NCBI GenBank assembly: GCA_030068145.1 | Contig: JAPJBO010000772.1 | Span: 44,679 to 108,678 of the forward strand | Direction of reading: 5' to 3' | Length of the DNA: 64,000 nucleotides | DNA from: Diplonema papillatum | Lineage: Eukaryota > Euglenozoa > Diplonemea > Diplonemida > Diplonemidae | Shown: positions 38,361 to 50,300 of the stretch, piece by piece | Layout: each line of letters begins with the position of its first letter | How positions within the stretch are numbered: the first letter of the stretch is position 1 | Translations under genes and position numbers: made by a program | Notes under the pieces: model-generated | What the model saw: the letters and a program-made list of their open reading frames with translations, nothing else | The model's database searches: none | Told to the model about the DNA's origin: nothing

Positions 38361-39048
38361 AGCCGATGAAGGGTACTTCAGCATCTCCACGGCCTTCGCC
38401 TTTCCGCAAGCCACGGTCATCGCCGTTGACATGGGCGGTGTCGGGGGATCAATTTGGAAGAAGGGCGACTATGACGTGCTGAAGATACAAGAGACAAAAA
38501 TCGGGGATTACGGCGTGGCTCCGAGAGTGGTAATCTGCCAGACGGCGGCGAAGCCGGATCACTTTTTTGCGCTGGACAAAGCAGGTACAGGGCATGACTA
38601 CCAGTTTGTCCTCAGTGTGTTTCACTGGTTCACGATGGAAGATAGACAGTCGTTTGAAAAAGTCCTTGTCCGGCTCTTTCGTAACGCGAAGACAACGTTC
38701 ATAGAGCTCCCCATCGCCGGGGATTACAGTGAGCGCTTCATGAAGCAGGTTGGCTCGCAGTATTTTACGAAGTGGTATGACGGCAGGTCGGACATCGCGC
38801 AAATCATCCGCGACTCGCTCATAGCACAAGGCGCAACAGGAGTTGTGAAGAAGATTGGATCCGTGAAATGGCTCCCCGGGGACAAAAAGAAGGGTGAGAG
38901 AGACTGGGACCGCGAAGTCTTCCGCGTCGACCTCGACGAGCACGCGCCGCTGCCGTTTGACTGCCACGCGCACTTCGCGATCTACGGGTGTGCGCCCGAG
39001 ACGAACCCCGCCAAAGTTGCCTACAGCAAATGCGTCGACGCTGATTGA
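38361..39048 (+). CDS. SAM-dependent methyltransferase, exon 2 (class I fold)
   Basis: With exon 1 gives a 268-residue protein. Motif I DYGADEGYFSISTAF spans the splice; motif II ends in VIAVDMGGVGG; YQFVLSVFHWFTMED resembles motif IV and the strand-4 region; the C-terminal half (FIELPIAGDY, WDREVFRVDL) completes a Rossmann-type alternation. The G-x-x-x-G loop is intact. The substrate is unknown. It is the only gene in the window that looks host-derived and intact. It is flanked on both sides by repeats, so it could itself have moved. It ends at TGA 39046. Confidence 0.7.
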
Positions 39049-41796
39049 ACCCCCTTCGGCAGCCGCGATTGCGCAGACTGGTCTTTGAGTCCTTGCACCG
39101 TGTGTTGGATTCATGCGTGGATCTTGACTAGCACATCCACGACAGCTATCCGTAACATGCCAGTGTGCGCGCACCATTCGCTCTGCGCCTTGCGGACAAG
39201 CATGAGCAGTAGATCGTGGGATCGAGTTTGGAATGGAACCAAGTTCATTATGATGTCTGGGGTTTGTTTGAGCATCAGCGCTGCAGGAAGACCGTTAGAG
39301 AAACCAAGCTCCCATCTGTGCACACCATCTCACCATTTGTAGCTCACCGTCCCATTGTCGCATTCACTGGCCACTTTCGAGCCAGGTTTGGCGGACGTCG
39401 GCTGTTAGGTGTCCGCAGGCCTGTATTAAGCCGGTCCTCCCTATCTCCTGGAACTGCATCGAATTGCCTGCCGCTGTTCATTGTAGCGAATCGAGGTCCA
39501 CCACGGTATCCCCTGGAGCTGCATTCTTCTGTCTATCACAGTCTATCAGGAGGGATGGACCGGCTTATGTATGATGAAGAAAAGATGGATCAACACAAAC
39601 CACAAGGTCACTTACACAAGTCATTCCACACGCGGGTCTCGGGCTGCTGCACACAAGAGACAAGTGCAAGCGAGAGCTTCCGTCATATTTTTGGCTTTGC
39701 TTCCTCTAGCGAACGATGGCACCTGCATCGGCGTCGGTGTCCTAACCTGTGAATAGTCCTTGTTCCGGCTCGGGAATGCGCATTGCGGAGCTTTTCCTTC
39801 TAGTCATGCATGGAGAGCAACTGCAGTCACACGTTGCCAAGGAGGAAATACCCAACGCAGATGGTGTTACCCACAACGCTGAATATAGAAGTTTGATAGA
39901 AGTTGTATGGTGTAGGGGGTGTCACTTTTTATTGTTATAATGATGGTGCACAACGCTGACGTTTTCTTGAGCCAAACTCCCGTTTTCTGCGCGCAAGCCC
40001 AACTGCGGTTGTGGTTCGCGCTGCACGGGGCCCTTTGGACCCATTTCGGGCGTGGTAGAGGCGCTACCTCCAGTACTTTCTGACCACCTGTGATGTTCAT
40101 CTTGGCAAGAGACCAATGTGCAAGCGACCTTGCGTTTCTTGGGCTGATGCACTGGATGGCTCGCCTCGGCTTTTCCCTTCCACAAGGGTGTTGTCCTGGC
40201 CGGCTGGCTGGGCGCCTGGCTGGGCGACTGGCTCCGTTTTGCATCACAGCCGCGCCAAAACGACGAGCCACCGGCGTTGCTGACGTGGTCACCGTATTTC
40301 AAAACAGCCGCGGCAATCCCGCCATGCACTGCTCGTAAGCGCCCAGTGCTATCTGGGAGAGGACTGGTGCGGCTTCCGCTGCCATCTTTCCTTGTTTCAG
40401 CATAACTTTGTTCACGATCATCCTGAACGTAAATGACATTGTGATGTGCAGATTTGCTCCTTCCCTGGTCCATTTAACCCCTTAACTCCGGGCTCTCAAC
40501 TTTTCCCTATTTATTTTTTTGGTCGAAATCCAAGCATAAAAGTTCGGCCCCCTCCTTAGCCCTTCGAGGGTGCATTTGAAGTTTGTGTGACATTTTTTGC
40601 AACTGAGCTCTTCGCATTGAGGGTTTTCCGTCTGGCATACACACGGTGGCCCTCAGGACAGTCGAGCGTCGAGCCCTGAGCTTCTGGATTGGTTTAGGGC
40701 CTTTTTCCACCCCCGGCCACCCGACCAGCATTTTAGCTAAAGGTGGCCAAATACCACCGCTAGGGGGTAAGTCTTCTGAGGGTCTAAAATACGTGGTATA
40801 TCAGTCATTCCCAGAGAAGCAAGAGGAAGAGTGCCGGGGGTTTCATGCGGCAAAAAATCAGGTGGCAGTGTCGGAACCTCGTTAAAGAATGCGTGTGGCA
40901 TTGTTCTCACCGCAGTCGTGGTCGGCGCTTTGCCCGAATTTGCTACTTCCAGAGGGTATCGAGAGGCAGACGGATTCTGCTCCGCCGAAAGGCACGCTGT
41001 GTAGCATCCGAAGCAGATACGTCTGGGGGGTGCATAGACAGGAGCGTTCACAACAAGCATCCAATTCGGACAGCTTGAAGGCGCCTGTCGAAGTAGTCTT
41101 TGCTGTCGCTGTTTGGAACCTTGCACCTTGCAGTCGTAGTTGTTGCTGCAGTGGTAGTCGTGTGCACTTCCTCCGAAGATGCGTGGCACCACAATCCTGG
41201 AGGCACTTCAAACAGATGAATTCCTCTTGTACCAGTCTCTTCTTCACTTCGAGCACACGCGCCACTCGGGCTGAAGAAACGAAGCAACCTTTCTCCAGGG
41301 TTTCGCACCGCAGATTTTGCAGCATCCCAGCTCTGAAGTGCGCTCATAGGGGATGGCAATATGCCTGGTGAACCACCAAATCCTCCGAGAGTGCTACTCC
41401 AATCGACATACCCGATACACGGCCTTGAATAGAGACACCAACGAGCTGGCCCAACTTTACAGCTGTGATGCCAAAACTGACCAGGTGTGTCAAAGTCAGA
41501 AATGTTGCCACCGTGGTCTATTTGATTCAAAAAAGCCACATCACGAAAATTCAAAACCCATGTTCTTACCGACGTACGTTGTTGATGACCCGAGGTTTCT
41601 GCTCTCCGCACCTGCCACGGCAGAGTTTTCTTGCTGCGCGTTGCTGGGTGGGACACAGCAGGTTCAGTTCTCTGGCAGGGGTATGCGCGATCTGCTGATA
41701 AACAATTGGGCCCACTGTTGTTTGACTTGCCGTATCTTGGTCTGAGATTCCCAGAAAACGGTGTAAGTGCCTCATTTTCTTTGTATTATTGCCTAG
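39049..41796. other. 2.7 kb without a recognisable gene
   Basis: Several ORFs of 60-200 codons occur on both strands, none with a domain I recognise. On the minus strand, 40.88-41.66 kb has Cys/His-rich text (CLKCLQDCGATHLRRKC) that could be the tail of a decayed DNA-transposon protein, but the frames do not hold. Near 39880-39925 the sequence CTGAATATAGAAGTTTGATA is shared with 51805-51830. Confidence 0.4.
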
Positions 41797-41839
41797 GAAT
41801 GCGGGAGTGGCACTCCCGCACTTTTTCACTCCCGCATTC
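41797..41839. repeat. Hairpin at the 5' edge of the RT-USP element copy 1
   Basis: GAATGCGGGAGTG and its perfect reverse complement CACTCCCGCATTC are 13-bp arms, with a third partial arm between them. It lies 20 bp upstream of the point where Penelope-type RT homology begins. Confidence 0.6.
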
Positions 41840-41859
41840 ACTCCCCCAAATGAATTGAA

Positions 41860-42286
41860 ATGTACACAAAGATTCCGCAGAATCAGATCGTTGACTATGT
41901 CATGTCTGCAGTTGCGGAGGCTTTCGAGTACATGACGTCCGAAAAAGGAGCGAACGTGGAAGCCCAACGAGCCAAGCACCGTTTCGAGTTTGGGAAACCA
42001 GACGAATCGAACACAACCTCCTACAGTGTCGCGGAGATTCGGGAACTGGTCGAATTCATTGTCGGTAACACCTTCGTCACGAACGGCGGAAAGTGCTACC
42101 AGCAGGTCACAGGAATCCCCATGGGCGGCAATGCAAGCCCGGACCTCGCCAACCTATACTGCTACTGGTGCGAAAAGCAGTACATCGACGGCCTGGTCGC
42201 AAACGGATTGCAAGAAGAAGCCAGGAATCACGCCGACAGCGTCAGACATTCATTGACGACTTCTTGACCTGGGGCGTTCGACCACC
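41860..42286 (+). pseudogene. Penelope-like RT-USP element copy 1, part 1 (RT core)
   Basis: Begins abruptly inside RT motif A (MYTKIP; compare DFTTMYTNLP in copy 2), so the N-terminal half of the RT is missing. It continues through LVEFIVGNTFVTNGGKCYQQ, motif B GIPMGGNASPDLANLY, and motif C FIDDFLTW. A 1-nt frameshift near 42240 separates motif B (frame of 41860) from motif C (frame of 42249). Motif spacing and the Q-x-x-G-I-P-M-G-G-x-x-S-P-x-L-A-N-L-Y string are those of Penelope-like elements. The coding region is then split at 42295 by a TIR element and resumes at 44219. Confidence 0.82.
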
Positions 42287-42295
42287 GCCGGAATC

Positions 42296-44218
42296 AGGGC
42301 TGGTTAGCCACAACTTGCCACATTGTGGCCCATTTAGCCACAACTTTAGCCACAATGTTGTGGCTAAATTGTGGCTAAATGTGCCAAAATTTTGATCGAA
42401 AAAAAGACCACCCAAAACACGCTAAACACCGTTTTTTGTGTGGATTTTCGCGTTTTTTGGATGGTTTTGGGTATTCTGGGCCTCATACCCCCCCAACAGA
42501 CCTCGAGTTCGCTTTTCGTGGATTCGAGTGGTTTTTGCCAACTTGCAGCCAAGTGCTGGGGTGACTCAGGCAGAATTCGCTATTATTTTGCGAAATCCGC
42601 GGCTTGTGGGGGTTTTCCCGGTTGGTACTGGACCTTTTCGACAATTTCAGGTGGATTCTGTGCGAATAAACGGGGGAAATCCTTGCCAGGCTCCTCGTTC
42701 CACACGTGGCCACACGTGACGAAGCTCCCCAACCGGACTTCTATGTTATTTCTAACCGGAGCCGACAACAAGGCACCCCAGAAACCGTTCCTCTCCCGAC
42801 CTAACGGAGCTAAAGGATGGCCAGGTACATTCATGTTCCCATGTTTCCCTCTCAAAAGGCTAAGGCCCAGGCTCCGTACACTTCAAAAAAAAGAAACGTG
42901 GCAACCGTGTGGCGACCAGCCCTGTCCAGACCGATTCAATGGCCGGCGATTTTGAACACTGTGGTATTTTCGACAGCAGGACTCGGCCCAAGTCCCGGGT
43001 TAGGTTGTCATCGCGGATAATGACTTCAACAGTCCACTACGAATGCGACACGATCATGTCCGCAAACCCGTTGCACAGGATTTGCACCGACCCGTGCACC
43101 AGTTTGCTGTCGGTTCCTTGCTACTGTAAAAAGTTTCCGTGTTCATCGATTACTTGTTGCAACTTGTTGCATTGCAAGCAACCTATCCTGGACTCAGGCT
43201 GGGGGCTGATTTCACCGTCAAATTTGATGCCATGATGAGAACGCGAAACCGAGAGTCTGGTAAGCACATGACTGGCGCATTGCACGGTGCAGAGTACGGA
43301 AGAGTACACTGCGCAGCGGTGCTGCCTGCCAAGCGGGTCACCTCCTCCTGAACACCGAGCCGGATGACGGTCACTGGTCTCGCCGAGCCTGGGCAGTGCT
43401 ACACCGTGCAGTGCACGGCGATGCAGAGCTGATGCGCACCGGTTGTGCTACAACCTGTTGTGCATCTCCCTCGGGTGCGGCTCCGAGCAGCACCAACCTG
43501 GTGACCAGGCTCGGTGCGATTCGCACTGAACTAAGCCGTGACGAAGAAGAACGAAAAAGCGGATGAGTGGATGAGTGAACGTCGTTGCATGCAGGTCCGC
43601 GGCTGGAACAACTTCAATTCAGAATGTCAGTGGCATGAATTGAAGGCAGTCAAGCTTTCGCAGCCTGAATCAGGACTGCTGAGAGGAAAGGCGAGTCCCA
43701 GTCGACTCTCGAGCTCTTGGGAGTGGCAGTGGCAATGAACCCGGGACCGCGGTAGCATGAACCATGTTTGGGACGTGCACGTGACACGAAGATACTCATC
43801 CCGTGTTGCGCAGCGCACGGGAACGGGGAGCCTGGCAAGCATTTCCCCCGTTTATTCGCACGTCGAAAGGGTCCAGTACAAACCGGAAAAACCCCCACAA
43901 GCCGCGGGTTTCGCAAAATAATAGCGAATTCTGGCTGAGTCACCCCAGAAATTGGCAGCACGTGGCTGCAAGTTGGCAGAAACCACTCGAACCCACGAAA
44001 AGCGAACTCGAGGTCTGTTGGGGGGGTATGAGGCCCAGAATACCCAAAACTATCCAAGAAACACGAAAATCTACCCGAAAAACGGTGTTTAGCGTGTTTT
44101 GGGTGGTCTTTTTTTCGATCAAAATTTTTGCACATTTAGCCACAATTTAGCCACAACATTGTGGCTAAAGTTGTGGCCCAATGGGCCACATTGTGGCAAG
44201 TTGTGGCTAACCAGCCCT
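42296..44218. mobile_element. MULE-like non-autonomous element (AGCCACA family), copy 2
   Basis: Ends AGGGCTGGTTAGCCACAACTT and its exact inverted complement. TIRs extend ~380 bp (42296-42690 and 43838-44218). A perfect 9-bp TSD, GCCGGAATC, is at 42287-42295 and 44219-44227. Long TIRs plus a 9-bp TSD are diagnostic of Mutator-like elements. The interior has no transposase. Removing the element and one TSD copy restores the RT frame exactly, so the RT element was there first. Confidence 0.93.
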
Positions 44219-45656
44219 GCCGGAATCTGTCTACGGCATGGAGTACGGAGAAACATCGAAAGGTGTCGACGACGTAGTCTTTTTGGGGATGCGGATCCGG
44301 ATGGAGAGGGATACCAAAACGGACTTCATTCGGATGTCCGTCCTGGACAAGGATGAGGAATTCCCCTGGTATCCGATCAAGTACACGCACGTCGAATCAA
44401 CGGTACCACGGAACACCGGAACCTCGATCTTCAAAGGCGCTCTGATTCGAGCAGCGCGCATATGTAACAATATGCCAGATCTGAAAGTCGAGATCATGAA
44501 GGTCCACTACCGACTCCGCAACCGTGGATTCTCTGGACGGGAACTCCGACACACGTTCGACGCGTTCGTTGCGCAGACGTACGGGAAGTACGAACTGGAT
44601 GCGCGAGTGCTATCACGGTTCTACCACTTCGTCGGAAAGGCCTTTGACGAAGGACGCTCGACCAACGAAGAGAAACCGTACATCAGCATCCGTTCACCGC
44701 AACCACCCGATGTTTCACCGAGACCTCCACCCGGGAGAACCTCGCCGCAGAAAACGTCGCCACACAAACCCGAACCCACCAGCACTACGCACCTTGCGAC
44801 GAAGCCAACAAACCCACCTGGACGCAACGGCATAAGGAACATCCGCAACTCATGTTTCTTTGCCGCCAGCGTTCAGTTCCTGGCGCGAAGGACCTCCTTC
44901 CGACTGCAGCTCGCAGGCCTTTCGCACCCGAACACCAACCAGTTGAAGGTGCAGCAGCTGTTCACGGATTTCGACGCAGGCCGTGACATCCACGGAACAA
45001 TGGCCACACTACGAAGCCTTGTCTTCGACACGACGACAGACGACTCCGCGCAGCGGGACGTGCACGAACTGTTGACGTGGATACGCTCTTGCGTAACGGA
45101 CGACGACGACGACCAAGCGACGGTGACATACTCCCGACTGACAACGTGTACAACATGCGAAGAGTCTTCACGAGCACTGCCGGCGTCAGAACCGTTCCTG
45201 ATGGTTGAACTCAAAAACAGGGAGAAGCCCTACACCGAGTCAGTAGAGGATCTGATAAAGAAAGTGAAAAACAAGAGAGCAACCAAAGTGGACGACTTCC
45301 CCTGTAGCACCTGCAACAAAAGGACCGTTGGACTCACGAAGGAGTATTACACATTTCCAAACCAAATGGATGTAGTACTGCAACGAGCACAGCTGTCGAA
45401 AAAAACACGCGAAGACATCAAAATACCAGCCCGCACCCCGATCCGGCCAACCATTCTGATCGGGGAAGACTCCTACACGGTAAATGGCTTCATCATCCAC
45501 ACCGGAAGAGCGACGGCGGGTCATTACTATACCGTGCTAAAGGAAAATGACGAATGGGTGTGCTTCGACGACCAGCAGGTATTCGTACTCTCATGGGAGG
45601 AATGTGCCAGAAGATTCACAACGAATGGCTACATCATCTCTCTCGAGAAAGCGTAA
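44219..45656 (+). CDS. Penelope-like RT thumb fused to ubiquitin-specific protease, copy 1 part 2
   Basis: Continuous with part 1: ESVYGMEYGETSKGVDDVVFLG, then the RT thumb (SIFKGALIRAARICNN, HYRLRNRGFSGRELRHTFDA). After a Pro-rich linker (PPPGRTSPQKTSPHKP) comes a complete USP (peptidase C19) domain: Cys box GIRNIRNSCFFAASVQFL (Cys ~206 from the ATG at 44238), QRDVHELL block, paired CTTC and CSTC zinc-ribbon cysteines, His box VNGFIIHTGRATAGHYYTVL (His ~429) and WVCFDDQQV (Asp ~444/445), ending GYIISLEKA. Catalytic Cys, His and Asp and the finger cysteines are all present. No GIY-YIG endonuclease is visible. The stop is directly after the USP. Confidence 0.85.
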
Positions 45657-46085
45657 ACACTTTCACCTGGTGGAAGTAGTGCCCCGTGGCGGTTGGTTAC
45701 GAGCCACAACACACAAGGGACGGTGCCACGGCATGATTCGGCAGCCGCTGCTAAACGAATGTGGTTCATGTACTTAAAAGAACTCAATGCTAAACGAACA
45801 TCAACGTGGGCGGCATAGAGAAAGAAGAACTTCTCTACGGCACCAGAAAGTCCAAAAAACCATGGTAAAGAAAGTAGAAGGAGAAAAAAGAAGTTGTCGA
45901 CAACGAAAGAAAGAAAAGAACAGAAAATAAGACTCTGCATTCCGCGAAGAAGACTTGATGCTAGCATCAAACACATGAGAGGCAAGTAGCGCCTGAACAC
46001 GAAACTAAGATTTTCCCCCAACCGGTGGGGGAGGCCGCCGTGTATACTGATCAAAATAAAGTACTTTATTGTTTCTGTACTTTAT
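45657..46085 (+). other. 3' flank of the RT-USP copy 1
   Basis: No ORF of note. Holds the 28-bp micro-insertion at 45760-45787 between two copies of TGCTAAACGAA (45749-45759 and 45788-45798), and a shared GTGGGCGGCA. Ends in AAAGTACTTTATTG repeats and an 18-base A-run at 46089-46106. Confidence 0.5.
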
Positions 46086-46125
46086 TGGAAAAAAAAAAAA
46101 AAAAAACTGAAGTACTTTATTGAAA

Positions 46126-47340
46126 ATGCCAAGCGACGGTGAAGTGCTGTTAATTGGGGACGACGAACTGCATGCAGCGTTGGAGAAAGTTTACTCACTG
46201 TGCGGCGAGGTTAGCGAAGTGAAGAAGGTCATGGAGAGCATCGGGCAGGTTGCGCGGGTGTCGAAGGTGCGCAGTGCGGGCGGGTACTACAAGGGTAATG
46301 TAGTCAAGCTGCTGGAGATGGAGGGCGAATGTGACTTGCTCCAGCTGACGAGAGCCGCCGCGGAGCACCGATTCTCGATTAACCCAGCGGCGTGGATCAT
46401 CACCCCCCCTCAAGGGATTGAACTCGAAGCTTTTCAGAGGCGCACCGCCAGAGACGACCCCTTTTCCAATCCCCCGTCTGACATAATAGAGGCAATGGAG
46501 AAGGTCGGCATGAAGGCGTCGATACTGCGCTACTCGGCCACGGGGTATCGTGTATACGCCGACCGGGAGTCGGAGGGGCTGATTGGCGCCTTCGCTGAGA
46601 GGTTGGACGCCGCTGGCATTGCGGTCAAAAGGGATGGAGTGTTCGTGAAGTCGAAAGAGCAGGCGGCAAGGGACAGGGAGGCCTACAGGGAACGGCAAAG
46701 GGAGGAGTACGGGGTTGTTGGCCTCAGCAGGACGCTGGCGGACTACGAGGTGCAGTTGGCTCTGAACCACGCAGGGGTGACAGCTGACGTCGAACTGGTT
46801 CCCGCGTACGGGCTGACGAGGACGACAACGACATTTGTGGTGAAGGGATTGGACGACGAGGAGGAGGCGCTTTTACAAAGTCTGCAGATCAAGATCGGTG
46901 GCAGGGACATACGTTTTGGAAGGCTCGGGGTGATGGTGGGTGCTGGAGCCGAGTCCATGCAGTCCCCCGGAACGTATGCCCAAGCAGCAAGTCGCAGCGA
47001 GGCCAGCTCAGCGGGAGAAGAAGCCGACGAGGGACTCCTGGGCGGGAAGGGACAGGAAAGCAGGCCCCCGGGAGTGAATGGAAAGAGCAACGACAAAGCG
47101 GCTTCGAAAGGGCGTGGAGCTGGAAAGATGGGCAAGGGAGAGAAAGCAAAGGGAGGCGGGAGGTCGGCTGCTGTGGAGTACACGGTGGGCGCGAAGCGAA
47201 GCCTGGCGCGAGAGGGCGAGGAGTCATTGTCCCCGCCGGCGAAGAGTAAGCCCGGGGAGCGGGGTGGGGAAGGCGGGATGGAGACATCTCCGCCGGGAAC
47301 CCCCCGTCCTAGGGTCGACCCCGAGGACGGCTCATATTAG
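46126..47340 (+). CDS. Family C LINE ORF1
   Basis: 404 residues from the ATG at 46126 (MPSDGEVLLIGDDELHAAL). Starts with an acidic/helical part (EKVYSLCGEVSEVKKVMES), then an RRM-like or wing-like region (TTTFVVKGLDDEEEALLQSL), then a low-complexity basic tail (KSNDKAASKGRGAGKMGKGE). No CCHC knuckle. Likely the RNA-binding, nucleoprotein-forming ORF1 product, inferred from position. The leader has an A-run and three AAGTACTTTATTG repeats. It ends at TAG 47338; ORF2 overlaps its last 28 nt in the -1 frame. Confidence 0.7.
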   Translation: MPSDGEVLLIGDDELHAALEKVYSLCGEVSEVKKVMESIGQVARVSKVRSAGGYYKGNVVKLLEMEGECDLLQLTRAAAEHRFSINPAAWIITPPQGIELEAFQRRTARDDPFSNPPSDIIEAMEKVGMKASILRYSATGYRVYADRESEGLIGAFAERLDAAGIAVKRDGVFVKSKEQAARDREAYRERQREEYGVVGLSRTLADYEVQLALNHAGVTADVELVPAYGLTRTTTTFVVKGLDDEEEALLQSLQIKIGGRDIRFGRLGVMVGAGAESMQSPGTYAQAASRSEASSAGEEADEGLLGGKGQESRPPGVNGKSNDKAASKGRGAGKMGKGEKAKGGGRSAAVEYTVGAKRSLAREGEESLSPPAKSKPGERGGEGGMETSPPGTPRPRVDPEDGSY

Positions 47341-50300
47341 CCACGGTGAACGAGTCAGTGACAAGCAACCCCAACAACTGCTTATCAGCCGCATCAGTCA
47401 ATCCCTCCCTTTCCATACCTCCCGAATCATCAGTCAGTTCCTCCCAAACACACCCGATATCAGCTTCAACCAACTCCTTCCGACCGCAAGAAGCGCACCC
47501 GCCGCTAGTCATTCCGCCCCTGAGAGCCCGCCGTTTCCTCCCTCTCGACAGGCACTTGATCCTCCTGTCGTGTAATGCCTCCTGTAAGATGTGTTTAGAG
47601 AGATTTTTCTCACGCTTGCCGGCTGCCGATGTCCTGGCGGTGAACGAGATTGGCCGCGAGCCCACGATCTTCCGCGAATACGCAACCCGTGCCGGATGGA
47701 CTGTCGTGGTGGTGGGCACTTGCCCCTACGCGGACGGGCACCCCCTGGCCCGGACGGCGATACTGATCAAGAAGCAATCCCTGATTACAGTATCTCAGTG
47801 CTACACCGGTTACGGTGCGTGCAGCGCAGACCTGCAGGTGGCGGGCGAGACACTAAGGGTAGTGAGTGTGTACGTCCCTTGCCACAAACGCGATTCCCTG
47901 ACCGACCGACTCGGAGACTGGATAGCGCAGCGGGCGCGGGACTGCATGACCGACTTCGCGGTTGTCGGCGACTTTAACCCACGAACTACGCCCCAGGTGG
48001 AGCGCCGCATGCGGAGGGAGAATCTGCAGGAATTGGTGCGGTCGCGAACAACTTTTTCGAGGTCGAACGCCACGTCGTCGCTGGACAGAGCTTTCGTGCC
48101 GAGAAGGTCTCGATGGAGCTTGAGCAGCATTCGATTCACCGGAGGAAGCGACCATGCTGTTCTGTCCCTACGCTTCGACAAGAGCCTGAAGAGGCCTCCG
48201 GCCATGGTGTACCCCACAAAGCGCCAAACCCTCGACCAAGCGACCTTTTCCCAGATGCTCGACGCCCTCGATGAAACGGGTGCTCGCCCACCCCCTCGAC
48301 CCAGAAGCACGAAGGTGGCGAGGCTGCAGGATGCCCTATATCGTCGAATTATACTCCGAAGCAGCGCCGGCGCACAACTGAAGTCGACCCTAAATGCAGA
48401 GATTCGGTCGATCCGAAAGAAATTGGACGCGGCCGGGCAACACCACAAGTCTCCAAACCTGTCATCACCTTATCAGCCACCGATGCTGGAGAATCCCGCC
48501 GTCTTTACGGCGTTCCTCCGGAACAAATACCAATCTGACGCCCTACACCCACCGATAATCCTGCCCCGCGACGCCGTACCGATTGCGTTGTCGGCCGAAG
48601 ACGTCAGCGCGGCGATAGCTGTCATCCGGTCCACTGCTCGAACAGCTGACTTCTCACCGAAGTTTTTAAAAACAATGTCAGAGAGAACTCTTGAGTCAAC
48701 GACAGCTGAGCTCAACAGATGGACTCGTGAGGGCGTACCGGCGCGACAGCGAGTGTCTTGGATTTTCTTATTCTGGAAGGGGAAGGCGATGCGAACGTCG
48801 GATCCGAGGGGGTACCGGCCAATTGCAATAATGCCTCTCTTTGCAAAGCTGCAGCACTCGGCATTGTATCTGAAAATGAAACCGTTGGTACAGTCATTGG
48901 TCCAGATGCACGAGTTCCAGTTCGGATGCGGTAGGCAAAGCGGGGCGGCGCAGGTGGTCCTCCATGCACGGGAGTGGCTGGAATCAGAGATGGGTTCTGA
49001 GGAAGACGACGAGCGCTTGCTGCTCCTGGTAGACGTCCGGGCCGCCTTCGACTCGATTCCGCACGGAAGGCTGATACAGACGGTAGAGAGGCTGCTTGGC
49101 CCCGAATGGGCGAAGACAGTAGCAAGGGTAATCGAGGGCCAGGAGGTGACGATTGTTCACTACGACGGGTTTACCCCGCCGGTCGGCTTGGGGCGAGGCG
49201 TACTCCAAGGCTCACCCCTCAGCGTACTCCTCTTCGTACTGTACACCTGCGAGCCCCCCCCGAGGGAAGAGACCCGGGCGTACGTCGATGATCTGGTGGC
49301 CCGAACAACAAGGTCACGCCTCCCAGCTACTTTTGGGGCGCTCCAATCGTGGTCGGCGTCGAAAGGGTTGGAGCTGGCTGAAGACAAGATCCTTGTATTG
49401 GCGAAGACTCCCTTCGTGTGGAGCACTGAACCTCACCGCGAGACCGTGAACCGCGCAAAACTGCTGGGTGCCTGCCTGCACGCGGACAGACGAACGAGAG
49501 GGTGCGAGAATGACGCGAAGAACTTGGAAAGGCTGGCACGCCTGGTAGACTTCACCAACTCCCACGTCTACCGCTCGACAAGACGTAAGTGTGCCTTCTT
49601 CCGCAGCCACGTACTGCCCACCCTGTCCATGCACTGCCTATCCTCCTGCTTCGACCCAAGAGCACCCAAGCTGGTAGCTTCTCACGCAAGTCTCTTCCCG
49701 AAGCATCGCCACAGTAGAGGGATTAAGGAATTTGCATGGTGCAAGGACGGCTTCGCGTGCCCGAACGTGGAACATTACGCGGCACTTCAACGAACGCGGG
49801 CGTACCTGGCTCACCGACCCAACGAAGAAAGGGACGCCCTCCCTGTAGCAGGCTTCCGTCGAAGGCCCCCCCGACAAACAGCCGTGGGAGAGGACATACT
49901 CTCGCAGATCGACGTGATGCTGGGCCGGGAATTCTTGTTGACGCATGATGTTGTGGTGGCGAGCGATGGGGGTTTTCTCGAGGACGAATCGCGCGGGTCC
50001 GCCGGAGTCAATTTCGGAACGATGTCCTTCGGCTGCCTGCTAAGCGGAACCGTGACCTCGAGCACAGAGACCGAACTGGCGGCAATGATGCTGTTGGCAA
50101 CCGTGCTGAGACGGTGGGATGTCGCCCCCGAGAGGGTTTCGTGGTACAGCGACAGCGAAGCGGCCATCCTGCGAATCCGCCGAAAGGAGCCCGGTGACCC
50201 CGTGGCAGGCGTGGTCGGCGAGTATGAGCAGTGCCTCCGATGGGGTAAGGGACACGCCGACAACACCGACATCAACGGCGCAGATGAGGCGGCGACGCGG

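Noticed and set aside
40737-41656. Cys-rich minus-strand ORFs as a piggyBac-like transposase
   Set aside because: Some CxxC and RRKC text, but no DDE signature and frames break repeatedly; too weak to call.
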